Assembly: GCA_026122225.1 (NCBI GenBank)
Contig: JANEZZ010000301.1
Location: 310,001-374,000 of the forward strand
Reading direction: 5' to 3'
Length of the DNA: 64,000 nt
DNA from: Heloderma charlesbogerti
Taxonomy: Eukaryota; Chordata; Lepidosauria; Squamata; Helodermatidae
The translations under genes and the position numbers were made by a program. Shown here piece by piece: positions 33,841 to 43,785 of this stretch; the stretch's first letter is position 1; each line of letters starts with the position of its first letter. The notes beneath the pieces are model-generated. The model was not told the origin of the DNA. It did not search any database and saw nothing but the letters and a program-made list of their open reading frames with translations.

Positions 33841-35490
33841 ATGTCAGAGGAGGGCAAAGCGCAAGAATTGCTGACTGAAATTCCTACCGTCATGGGCGGG
33901 TCCCAATCTAAGTCTGCAAAGAAGTCCCATACGCCCTTGGAGTGTTGTTTGTGCAATTGGTCACATTTTAAGCAGGATTATGGAACTAAGATGACAAAGG
34001 ATCGTCTTGTCTTTTTTTGCACCCGGGAATGGCCAATATTAGAACCCAAATGGCCACCCGAGGGGTCTTTTGACCCAACCTTGGTATCTGATGTGCGAAC
34101 AATAGTAGCACAGAGGGGAAGTTGGGACCAGTTCCCTTATATTGATTTGTGGGCAACTTGTGTGCCCCTTGGCGGCAGGCCTGCTCCGTGGGTTGTTAAA
34201 TGCATGTCCCTTGCCCTTCCCATGGTGGTCAAAAGGAAACCACCAAAAGAAGGACCACCCAGGGTCATGGCCACGGCACCGGAGGACCTACTGCTTCCTC
34301 CTCCCTACGGGACAGCCGTCGCAGAGCGCTCGTTGCAACCACCACCCTCTCCTGAGGGGCCCGCCCAGCGGTTAGATGCCCCTGAGAAGGACCCCTCTCA
34401 CGAAATAGTACCAGAGGACCCCACCCCTCTAGTTGAATGCCAGGACACTCTCCAAGATCGTCTATATTCCCTAGAGGAAAGATTGGAGGTCCTACAGAGA
34501 GAGGCAAAAGGGGGACCTAACTACAACCTGCGAAAGGACCCCCAACCACCGGTGAAGTTCACCTTCCCCATCAGAGAAGTCCCCGACCCTACCACCCAAC
34601 ATCCTCAAGGGACGATGTTTGTTTATGTCCCATTCACAACATCTGATTTGTATAATTGGAAACAATTTAACCCCTCCTTTGAAGAGGATCCCGGGCCACT
34701 CCTGTCTCTGATGGAGAATGTGAGGCTTACTCACAACCCCACATGGGACGATACACAAATGCTATTGAACACCTGTTTTCTCAGCCAAAAGCCAACCATC
34801 CTTGCGGGGGCACGAGCTAAGTATAGGGAGGAAAATCCCCAGGCAACTGAGGAGGAGACGGCGGAGGTTCTGCCCACAGGGCGACCCAATTGGGGGGTGG
34901 CCACAGCGGCACATAGACGCTTACATACTGACTATTTTCGACTCATTTTAGCAGGCATGAAGCAAGCCGCGAGAAGGGCCCCCAATTTGCAAAAAGTCCT
35001 GACTCTAAAGCAAGACAAAAACGAACCTCCTGCTGTGTTCCTCCAAAGGCTGAGGGAAGCCTTCGCTAAATATACTGACATTGACTTGAATGATCCAAAT
35101 AATTTAAGGATCCTCACGACTCAGTTCGTGGGAAATAGCTGCCAGGACATCAGAAAAAAGTTGCAAAAAGTTGAAGGAGGGTTGGCAGCTGACCTAGGAG
35201 TTTTAGTTGAAGTAGCTCAAAAGGTTTATGAGAGGCGAGAAGAAGAAGAAGGAAAAGAAAAAGACAAGAGGCAGGCCAAGCTCCTTGCTGCGGTTCTTAA
35301 ACCTGACAAGGAGGGAGCAAGGAAGGGGAGAAAAGGGGGAAGGAAAGGATCTCCCCTGGGGAAAGATCAATGTGCCTTTTGTAAGAAAATGGGGCACTGG
35401 AAGCGTGACTGTGAGGCTTTGAAGCAGAAAGAGAGAGGGGAAAATACGGGAGAAGCGCAGAAAGTTCTGTATGAACAGGAAAGAGATTAG
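33841..35490 (+). CDS. gag: Retroviral Gag polyprotein (intact ORF)
   Basis: The open frame is 549 codons long and ends in TAG. The second Met (residue 18, nucleotide 33892) begins MGGSQSKS, a myristoylation-type start, so the functional Gag probably begins there and the first 17 codons may be leader. Order of visible parts: matrix; proline-rich region with late-domain motif PPPY at residues 153-156; capsid; a highly charged Glu/Arg/Lys helix before nucleocapsid (about residues 465-480); one zinc knuckle CAFCKKMGHWKRDC at residues 511-524. Gag forms the virion core at the plasma membrane. The length and single knuckle are as in gamma-type viruses. It is the only unbroken proviral gene. Confidence 0.9.
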   Translation: MSEEGKAQELLTEIPTVMGGSQSKSAKKSHTPLECCLCNWSHFKQDYGTKMTKDRLVFFCTREWPILEPKWPPEGSFDPTLVSDVRTIVAQRGSWDQFPYIDLWATCVPLGGRPAPWVVKCMSLALPMVVKRKPPKEGPPRVMATAPEDLLLPPPYGTAVAERSLQPPPSPEGPAQRLDAPEKDPSHEIVPEDPTPLVECQDTLQDRLYSLEERLEVLQREAKGGPNYNLRKDPQPPVKFTFPIREVPDPTTQHPQGTMFVYVPFTTSDLYNWKQFNPSFEEDPGPLLSLMENVRLTHNPTWDDTQMLLNTCFLSQKPTILAGARAKYREENPQATEEETAEVLPTGRPNWGVATAAHRRLHTDYFRLILAGMKQAARRAPNLQKVLTLKQDKNEPPAVFLQRLREAFAKYTDIDLNDPNNLRILTTQFVGNSCQDIRKKLQKVEGGLAADLGVLVEVAQKVYERREEEEGKEKDKRQAKLLAAVLKPDKEGARKGRKGGRKGSPLGKDQCAFCKKMGHWKRDCEALKQKERGENTGEAQKVLYEQERD

Positions 35491-35660
35491 GACAGACCGG
35501 GGCCCGGCCCCCTCTTAGCCGTCTCTGAGGCAAGACGGGACCCCATGGTCAAAATAAAGGTTGGGGGCCGCTCCTACAAAGCCCTTGTGGACACAGGGGC
35601 CGCCCTGTCCGTCCTCCCCCTCAGTGAGCCCCCAACGGGAGGGGGGGGTTCACCACCATA
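35491..35660 (+). pseudogene. pro: Retroviral protease region (frameshifted)
   Basis: It continues in the gag frame directly after the TAG, the arrangement used for stop-codon readthrough in gamma-type viruses. The aspartyl-protease signature LVDTGAALSVLP is at about 35584-35619 with the DTG codons at 35590-35598. The frame ends in TAA within 35658-35660 soon after a run of eight G (35641-35648). The rest of the protease and pol is read in another phase, so an indel in that G run probably broke it. Confidence 0.85.
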
Positions 35661-38600
35661 ATGGGGGTCGAGGGAAGGGCAACCCAAGTGCCCCTCTCTC
35701 GTCCCCTGTTCACCAAGGTTGGGAAAACACACCTAGAACATGCATTTGTCTGTACCCCCTCCTGTCCGGTGGCATTGCTAGGGAGGGACTTATTGACTAA
35801 ACTCCAAATTGAGATTGCGTTTACTCCTGACGGAAGGATGGAGATACGGCTCCCTAAACAGCAGAGTAGTAACTACCAAATGGCCCTTTTGAAGGTTGCA
35901 GAAGAATCCACCCCAGAGGCCACCGAGGACTGGAGCTTAATAGAAAACAGAGTCAACCCTCTAGCTTGGGCCGGGATTGGAGGGGCCTCTCGTGCCAAGT
36001 CGGCAGCACCATACAAAATTCCCCTCAAGGAGGGAGCAAGGCCTGTTCATGTGAAACAGTATCCCCTTTCCCGCTAAGGAAAGGCGGGCCTACAACCAGT
36101 AATAACAAAGCTCCGAGAAGAGGGCCGGCTCATTGAGATAATGTCCCCCTATAACACGCCCATCATCGCTGTGCCAAAAAGGGGAGGGGGGGGCAAAGGC
36201 TACCGCTTAGTGCAAGACCTCCGGCTCATTAATCAGCAGATCGAGGCCCCCCATCCTGTGGTCCCCAACCCACACACCCTCCTTGTAGGAATTCCAGAAG
36301 AGCACGCCTGGTTTACTGTCATAGACCTAAAAGACGCCTTTTTCAGCATCCCCCTCCACCCTGATTCAAGGCCTTTGTTCGCCTTTGAATGAGAAAGCCC
36401 AGGGGGGGGTCAAAAGTTCAATTAGCATGGACAGTCATCCCTCAGGGGCTGAATCTCTCACCTGTGGTCTTTGGCCAGCAGCTCCAAAAGGATCTCGAAC
36501 CCTGGGTCCAGCAGCACTCAGAGGTGCATCTCCTCCAATACTGTGACGACCTCCTGATTTCAGCCAAGGCCAAGAATGCGTGCCTGAGTGGGACGGTTTC
36601 CCTCCTCAACTATCTAGCAGGGGGGAGGGTATAAAGTGTCAAAAGAAAAAAGTACAGTTGGCCCAACCAACTGTAAAATTCCTAGGCTACCACATAACTA
36701 AAGGGACTCAGAGCCTAGGGCAAGAAAGAGTTGAAGTCATCCGTGACACTCCTGTCCCTAAGTCCCCCCGCAAATTGAGGGCCTACTTGGGGTTGACCGG
36801 ATTCTGCCGCCTATGGATAGCAAACTATGGGGAGACAGCGCGGCCGCTGTATGAGGCACTGCAGAAAGATAGACTGGATAAATGGAAATGGACTAAGGAA
36901 ATGAATAAGTCTTTTCTCAGTCTTAAAGCTGCTCTTGTGTCACCACCTGCTCTAGCCATACCAAATCCCAGCCGGCCATTTAGACTTTATGTGCATGAAA
37001 ATAAGGGCATAGCTTCGGGAGTGCTTTGCCAGCGAAAAGGGCCCTCTTGGAGACCAGTGGGATATTACGCCAAGGTCCTAGATGTCGTAGCACGAGGATG
37101 GCCAAGTTGCCTGAAGGCAGTAGCAGCAACGGCTCTGGTTTGCGCTGAAGCGGAGAAAATGACAATGGGAGGACCCATTAAAGTTTGGGTGCCGCATGGA
37201 GTGCCACAAATTTTAGGATCAAGAGGAGGAAGCAAATTTCTCAACCCAGCCCGGCATTCCCGATATGAAATAGGTTTACTAACAAACGAAAACCTCACTT
37301 TTAAGGCTTGCTCCAGCTTTAATATCGCCACACTACTGCCAACATTACTGGGCACAAACGGATCAGGACTCCCAGATCATGACTGCCTTGAAGTATTAGA
37401 CCTAGACACCAAAGGCCGACCGGACCTTGAGGATGAACCAATAGAGGGAGCCAGAGATCTGTTTGTAGATGGATCTAGCTATATGCTGGATGGAAGGCGC
37501 TACACAGGCGCGGCTGTCGTTACTCTAGAGGAGAGTGTGCGTGAGGAAAGGCTGCCTCCTCATTTCTCCGCCCAATCCACTGAACTGGTAGCCCTGACAA
37601 GAGCCCTGCAAGCCAGCAAGGGAAAGCAAGTAAATATTTATACCGATAGCAAAAATGCCTTCGCCGTTGTGCATGCTCATGGGCAACTGTGGAAAGAGAG
37701 GGGATTCCTTACAGCAAACGGATCTCCAGTGGCTAATGGCGGCCTAATAGTGGATCTTCTGGATGCCCTCCAGCTACCCTCACAAGTAGCTGTTGTCCAC
37801 GTCCGAGCCCATGGGAAAGAAAAAGAGGAAAAATGAAGACAGGGAAACCAGAAGGCAGATGAGGCCGCAAAAAGAGCAGCCAGAGAGGGAATCCAAGGAA
37901 CATTCCTCATTCTACCCAAAAGAAAAGAGCGCTCCACATACTCCCCTGCTGAGTTACAGATGGCACAAGAACACGGAATAAGTCCCTGCGATGACGGATG
38001 GATCCAGATGACAGATGGAAGACTGCTTCTTCCACAGACCCTGCAGAGGGTTGTTCTAGAGCAAGTTCACCATTCTCTTGGGCACCCTGGAGCATCAGCC
38101 ATGATCGACTATTGCAAGAGGCTGTTTGTCTCCCCTAGCTTAACTGTATGTGCCCACCGACTAGCCGCAACCTGTGAAGTCTGCCAGAAAACCAACCCTC
38201 CCAGGGCACCCCCTCCTCCAAAAGGAGGGCGACCATGGGCCTACTATCCTTTCCAGAGGGCGCAGATTGATTTTGCTGAGATGCCACCATGTAGGGGTTA
38301 CAGGTATTTGCTTGTAATAGTATGTCAAATGACAGGGTGGGTAGAGGCGTTTCCATGTAGGAACTGCCAAGCTAAAACTGTTGTTGCTAAATTGTTACAG
38401 GAGGTGGTGCCCCGGTTCTCCCTGCCCGAAGTTATAGAGTCCGATCAGGGCTCACATTTCACCTCAGTTATTACACGGGGGATGGCACAAGCTCTGGGAG
38501 TAGAGTGGCATTTACATTGCCCCTGGAGGCCCCAGGCAAGTGGACAGGTTGAAAGAATCAATCGGAGCCTCACGGAGACTTTAACCAAACTCCAACGAGG

Positions 38601-39213
38601 GGTGAAGCTCACTTAGGTTGAGGCTCTGCCAATAGCTTTAATGAAGCTTCGAAGGATGCCAAGAAAGGACATAAAATTGTCCCCCTTTGAACTGATGTTT
38701 GGGTTCCCGCCTCGGGTACACTGCGGAAGGAGGGAGGAAGTCAAGTGAGAGGTGGGTGATCAGATGCTAAGGGATCAGTTGACTTCTTTACAGTCTGTTC
38801 TTTCACAGCTACGAGCTTATTCCGTTCCGTTTCAGAGACTGCCGTTAGATGCACCTATCCATCTCTTCCAGACGGGAGACGAGGTGTTGCTGAAAAAGTG
38901 AAATAAAGAAGCTTTAAAAGAAGGGTGGGAGGGGCCTTATTTGGTGGGACCAACCAGCCACTCGTGTGTAAAGCTTGTGGGTTCTAGTAAATGGACACAT
39001 TGCAGCCGGATAAAGCCATTTAAGCGACCCTCGCTTCCTTCTGTCACTTGGAAAGAACAGGAGGACACAGGCAACGGTCCTTTGCTCCCTGGCACCCCTC
39101 TGGAAGCTGCCAAGGACACAGGCGAAGAAGCCATCCAGGAGCCACAATCGCCTGTAATATACAAGTCACAACATCTGGGAAAAGCTCGGGTTCGAATTAC
39201 AAAAAACTTGTAA
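35661..39213 (+). pseudogene. pol: Retroviral pol: reverse transcriptase, RNase H, integrase (multiple breaks)
   Basis: Domains in order: end of protease (LLGRDLLTKL); reverse transcriptase with VIDLKDAFFSIPL and the catalytic box LLQYCDDLL (YCDD codons 36539-36550); RNase H with LFVDGSS, STELVAL and IYTDSKNA; integrase with a His-His-Cys-Cys zinc site (HHSLGHPG ... CEVC) and a DDE core (QIDFAEM, ESDQGSHFT, SGQVERIN), then a C-terminal domain. Breaks are in-frame stops at 36075-36077, 36390-36392, 37834-37836, 38614-38616, 38746-38748 and 38899-38901, and phase changes at the G-rich runs 36402-36409 and 36620-36629. It cannot make a complete polymerase. The frame ends one base before env starts. 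Confidence 0.9.
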
Positions 39214-39214
39214 T

Positions 39215-40606
39215 ATGAAGCAAGTATTGTGGGTGGTGTTGGTAATGTTAGTTAAAGAAATATTAACGTGGATGGTGATACCTCAAGGACTTGGGCTTGA
39301 CAGCTTTAAGATAAAACCCCGAAATGTCACACCAACACCCCTCAGACCACTTCTGGTACAGATCCCTGAGAAAGAGAGGCGTCCCTGGAGAACCAGGTTA
39401 GGGATCCCAATAACAGAGGAAACTGATAATGTGTAGTTAGAGTGGATAAAGTATACAGCCAAGTCTCTAAATAAGTCTGACTGTTTTGTTTGTGCCACAG
39501 GGAGATCTGTAGCAAAGGTGCTGCCCTTTCCACTGGGATGGGACACTCCTTCCCTCCTCACCTGCGTGATCCGTTTGTTCCAACACCCTGATGCATGGGG
39601 AGAGGAGGAATGCCAAACCCTCAATAAATTATACCCCCCACTCAAATCAAAGGATCGTGTCAGACCTTCCACAGTCTTCCTGCAAAGAAGAAACCATACC
39701 GGATGCATACACCGAAACCTTGCAGACACAGAGAGGCGTATAGGGAACCTGACGAATAAAGTAAGATGTGTTAATTCCACCCGCTTTAGGAATAATTCCC
39801 TTTCAATCCCACGAGCTGATCTCTGGTGGTATTGTGGTGGCCTAGAGTTGTATGAGGTATTACCCTCCAATTAGTCTGGAGCTTGTGGGTTAGTTCAGTT
39901 GGCAGTCCCCTTTTCAATTGCATACCATCCAGCAGAGAAGACTGGCCAACCCCGGCAGAAACGATCAGTAACCCCTTTTGATGATCAAATATATATTGAC
40001 TCCATAGGAGTACCAAGGGGAGTGCCAAATGAGTTCAAAGGAAGAAATCAAATTTCTGCAAGATTTGAATCTACCCTGTTTTGGTGGGTGACCATTAACA
40101 AAAATGTAGATTGGATCAATTACGTTTATTATAATCAACAGAGGTTTATAAACTATACTCGAGATGCTGTAAAAGGATTGGCTGAGCAGCTAGATGCCAC
40201 CAGCCAAATGGCTTGGAAAAATCGGCGTGTTCTTGATATGTTAGCAGAAAAAGAAGGGGTTTGTGTCATGCTAGGTGGACGGTGTTGCACCTTCATCCCT
40301 AACAACACTGCCCCAGATAGCACGGTAACAAGGGCTTTGCAGGGTCTCACCGCCTTGTCTGAAGAATTAGCCGAGAATTCAGGGATTAACAACCCCGTGA
40401 CTGACTGGTTGGAGAGATGGTTTGGAAAATGGAAACACCTAGCAGCCTCAATCCTTATTTCGCTTGTAGTGATGATAAGAGTTTTAGTGTTATTTGGTTG
40501 TTGCATTATCCCCTGCGCTAGAGGCTTATCCCAGCGGTTAATTGAAACCGCTCTGTCAAAACAGATGCTCTTGCTTTATTGTGCAGATAAAGAAACTCTG
40601 TTTTAA
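39215..40606 (+). pseudogene. env: Retroviral envelope glycoprotein (two in-frame stops)
   Basis: The frame starts with a hydrophobic leader (MKQVLWVVLVMLV) and continues in one phase to 40606, but stops at 39434-39436 and 39872-39874 interrupt the surface subunit. Visible parts are a CFVC motif in the surface subunit, a furin-type site RQKR at 39953-39964, the transmembrane-subunit segment with GVCVMLGGRCC (a CX6CC motif, near 40257-40290), and a membrane anchor rich in Ile/Leu/Val around 40440-40520. The CX6CC pattern places it in the covalently linked gamma-type group. The transmembrane-subunit portion alone is an open 235-codon frame (39899-40606). Confidence 0.85.
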
Positions 40607-40632
40607 ATGCTTTAAGACGTGAATAAAGACTT

Positions 40633-40643
40633 AAAGGAGGGAA
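40633..40643 (+). promoter_or_regulatory. Polypurine tract
   Basis: AAAGGAGGGAA immediately precedes the 3' LTR, the expected primer for plus-strand DNA synthesis. Confidence 0.85.
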
Positions 40644-40644
40644 T

Positions 40645-41009
40645 TGTTAGAAAAAAGGAGACTCCATAACCATTGGTGTCTCAAGTTACGTAAGAGCCCG
40701 AGTGGCGGGAAAATATAGGCGAAGCAAAAAGAGAATCATACTGACGCGCTCATGACTAACGGCTTGGTAAGCTGATAGTGACTGTTTATTGGATATTAAC
40801 TTAGTGAGCCGATGTACTAACTGTTTCATTGGTTACTGGTAAGAACAATAGAAGCGATATGATATAAAGGGCTTTTGCACACGTGTTTCGGGGTCCAGAC
40901 TGCTCTGTACCCGTTTTGCAAAACGTTCAATAAAATAGTGTTGGATCCACTGCTGCCTGCCTGGCATTCTTTTCTTCTAAACCGAAAGCAAAGACTTTTT
41001 TATCTAACA
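40645..41009 (+). repeat. 3' LTR
   Basis: 365 bp, same as the 5' LTR at every position compared. Followed by the TTAG target duplication, which is also the first bases of hAT copy E. Confidence 0.95.
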
Positions 41010-41010
41010 T

Positions 41011-41854
41011 TAGGGATGTCAGAGAATTCCACCATGGATCTCGGTGAGATTCCCCCAAAATCTGTGGCGGAATGGCCTGCCCCCCCGCCCCCCCGCGGAT
41101 CCCCCCCGGGACGAGACTTACCTGGGGCGGATGTTCCGGGTGGCGGCAGCTGCGGCGGCTGGCCTTCCGACCGGCTGCTGCCGCTGCCGCCATTTGCAGT
41201 CTGGAGGTTTGTTTGTTTTTTTACGTGATAGGCTACGTAAAGATTTACGTAGCCTATCATGGCTGGGTTAAAAAAAAAAAACGCGTACGCAAATGGCGGC
41301 GGCTATGGCCGCCGCCATTTGCGTTCCTTATTTTTCGCCGTCTTAGTCTACGCAAATATTTACGTAGACTATTACGGCGAAAACAAAGGGGAACGCAAAT
41401 AGCGTAGCGGGCGCTATTTGCGTTCCTTTTTGATTTGCCGTTTTAGCCCATGTAAATATTTACGTAGGCTAAAATGGCAAATCAAAAACAGACGCAAATA
41501 GTGCCCGCTACGCTATTTGCGTTCCCCTTTATTTTCGCCCTAATAGTCTTCGTAAATATCTACGTAGACTAAGACGGTGAAAAATAAGGAACGTAGCCGC
41601 CGCCATTTGCGTATGCGGGTAGTTGTTGTTTTTAACCCAGAGCCCTCCGCGGCTGGAAATCCGGCTGCGGACAGCTCTGGCCTGGGCTGGGCCTGGCCGG
41701 CTGCTCCGTGGAGCCGCCGCGGAGCACAGCCGGCCATCGAGGATTCCGAGGGGGAGGAACGGATCGCCTCCCCCCCGTCGAGGATTCCGGGGGTAACGCC
41801 TCCCCCCCCATAAACATAATCCGTGGACGGGTAAATTACTTTTGTACATCCCTG
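41011..41854. mobile_element. Foldback hAT MITE, copy E (split at its tip by the provirus)
   Basis: The left 8-bp duplication AGGTGTAT is at 33094-33101, on the far side of the provirus, and the first three bases TAG remain at 33102-33104. The rest starts again at 41011 and ends CATCCCTG, followed by AGGTGTAT at 41855-41862. Interior palindromes: GTGATAGGCTACGTAA type 41224-41259; GCAAATGGCGGCGGC type 41288-41324; CTTAGTCTACGCAAAT type 41342-41372; AACGCAAATAGCG type 41391-41425; TAGCCCATGTAAAT type 41445-41475; another 41493-41525; TAGTCTTCGTAAAT type 41541-41571. As in copies C and D, the modules nest. Confidence 0.85.
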
Positions 41855-41862
41855 AGGTGTAT

Positions 41863-42305
41863 CTCAGTAACCCGAATGCAAAATGCCGCAGCTGCAGGAT
41901 ACTGGCTGCCCTTTCTCCTTCAGCTCTGTGTATTCTTTATTGCGCACTCATATAAATGGGCTACTATTGTGAATGAAACAGCTCTACTGCTATTATGAAT
42001 GGGAAAAGGAGGCTACTTATTGTGGATGCAGCCCTACTGCAAATGGGGAAAAAGAGGGATGTGGGGGGGAGAAAGGAGCGGCCCCACCCCTTGACTACGT
42101 CACTTGCAGGTCACATCCAGGTCACAGAGGCACACCCAAGATTTAATGCGGGGGGACTGAGCACACTGCCACGGAACCACTCCAGAGCCGCATTTAAGAA
42201 AAACAACTGAGTAAAAGGACTTTTCAAAAATGCACATTTTCGGGACAGATCCTGTGGGATAGCAGTGGATTGGTGACAGTGTCATCTGTCATAAAAGACC
42301 CCAAT
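41863..42305. other. Unassigned sequence
   Basis: 'gctactattgtgaatgaaac' and 'cagccctactgcaaatgggg' suggest an old repeat, but no family was recognised. Confidence 0.35.
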
Positions 42306-42309
42306 GTGC

Positions 42310-42465
42310 TCTATCACCACATTAAACCAGCTAGGTAGATTGGCCCCAGGTTTCATACAGGAGTTTTTTCAGCCCTACATGGGGGTGCTGGGTTCAAACC
42401 TGGGACTGTCCACATGCAAAGTATGTGTTCTACCACTGAGCTATGGCCCATCCCTGAAAAGGTTG
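42310..42465 (-). repeat. tRNA-derived SINE, minus orientation
   Basis: Contains 'gggttcaaacctgggactgt' and 'tctaccactgagctatggcc', the reverse complement of tRNA-type promoter boxes. Same family as 2562-2745. Confidence 0.75.
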
Positions 42466-43412
42466 GAATGCCTCTTCTAAGGCTTAGTTACTGGCAGTAA
42501 GACTTTAAAGAAGCCTGTGTTCTTTGCCCGGGATGGAGACATTCCTGAGTAACCGCTGGATTTTATATTTGCAAAAATCGGGGATCAAACTTTTCTTTCT
42601 TGTTCCCAGCAGTCCTAGGGACAACTCGAGGTGAAAACTGAAACCATCACCTGCTAGAGCCTTATTTGAATCTCCGCACAACCCGTCTCCCCAATTCTAT
42701 CTCAAGACTGTGATAATGCAGACACCATCATCAACCTCCCCCCGCCCCTTATTCCTCCTCCTGTTTTTTGTAACATATTGCCTGCTGAAGAGATCTTGAA
42801 AGTTTTCACGTTTTGGGGGTGAACTTTTGGTTGGCCCAATAAAGGTATTACACTAATATGGATTTCGGAATTTTTCTTATGGCCAACCTTTGCATTTAAC
42901 AGTAATATTTTTTAGTTATACCTTTCTTTTCTTATGTTATAGTGACATCTGGTGGTACTTTTAAATATTTCCAACAATTACGTTACACATTAATATTTTT
43001 CTAAACCTTTAAAAACTTACCCAAAAATCCATGGGGGAAAAGAAAATAATGACAGTTAGGCAGTATTTGAACCAACCAAAATCCCACAAAAAGACTGTGC
43101 AAGCTTTCAAATTTTCAGAACTCTCCATCAGGCTAAGTGATATAAGAGACAGGGGATGGGGGAAGAAACAGAAAAGTTCAAAAATTAGATCAGATCTTGT
43201 GGCCATGAGGTCTGCTGTATAGGCTCATATATTGCTATATATGAAACACATCACACTGTCCATTGTATTGCTAAGTCCCATGTGTGGTTATCCCTCCAGA
43301 ACATTCTGGGATATAACAGAAGCTTCCTCCCTTCATCTTGAAATGTTTAAAAATGGTTTGAAATGGGCATACTTAGAAATTGCATATGGTAATTGGAATA
43401 AAATAGAGAGGG
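42466..43412. other. Unassigned sequence
   Basis: 'ggttggcccaataaaggtat' with 'tttcggaatttttctt' near 42830-42880 looks like a LINE 3' end but was not assigned. No gene recognised. Confidence 0.35.
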
Positions 43413-43414
43413 GT

Positions 43415-43785
43415 CCTAGCTCATGGCAGACCACCTGCTTTGCATGCAAAACATCCCAGATTCAATCCCAGAATCTCCAGGTAGGGCTAGGAAAGAATCC
43501 TGCCTGCAAACGGTTCTAGCTGGCAGGAAAAGGAGTGTTGCTCCAAATACCACCTGCTCCTCCAAGTGCATCAGTTGGCTGGGCTGTGGCTCAGTGACAG
43601 AGCACATGCTTTGCATGCAGAAAGCCACAAGTTCAATCCCCAGCATCTCTAGGTAGGGCAAGGAAGGAATCCTGCTTGAATCCTGAAACTCTGGAAAGTT
43701 GTTGTTAGTGTCAACAAGACTGGGCTAGATGGGCCAGTCTGACTTGGGATAAGGCAGCTGCCTATGTTCCTCAAATGATAGGAGA
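43415..43785 (+). repeat. Two adjacent copies of the tRNA-derived SINE
   Basis: A partial copy (about 43415-43530: 'ctttgcatgcaaaacatccc', 'gattcaatcccagaatctcc') is followed by a fuller one (43578-43785: 'ggctgtggctcagtgacaga', 'agttcaatccccagcatctc', 'tgggataaggcagctgccta'). Both are in + orientation, opposite to 42310-42465. Confidence 0.75.

Larger units (their letters stand above)
33105..41009 (+). mobile_element. Endogenous gamma-type (class I) retrovirus provirus
   Basis: Two 365-bp LTRs (TG...CA) bound an internal region with a tRNA-His-type primer site, gag, protease, pol, env and a polypurine tract. The 4-bp target duplication TTAG is at 33101-33104 and 41010-41013. The 4-bp duplication, an in-frame TAG between gag and pol, the single Cys-Cys-His-Cys knuckle in Gag and the CX6CC transmembrane subunit all fit gamma-type retroviruses. 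The two LTRs are identical over all 365 positions by direct line-by-line reading, indicating recent integration, yet pol and env carry several breaks. The proviral left end sits on the last bases of hAT copy E. Confidence 0.95.
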
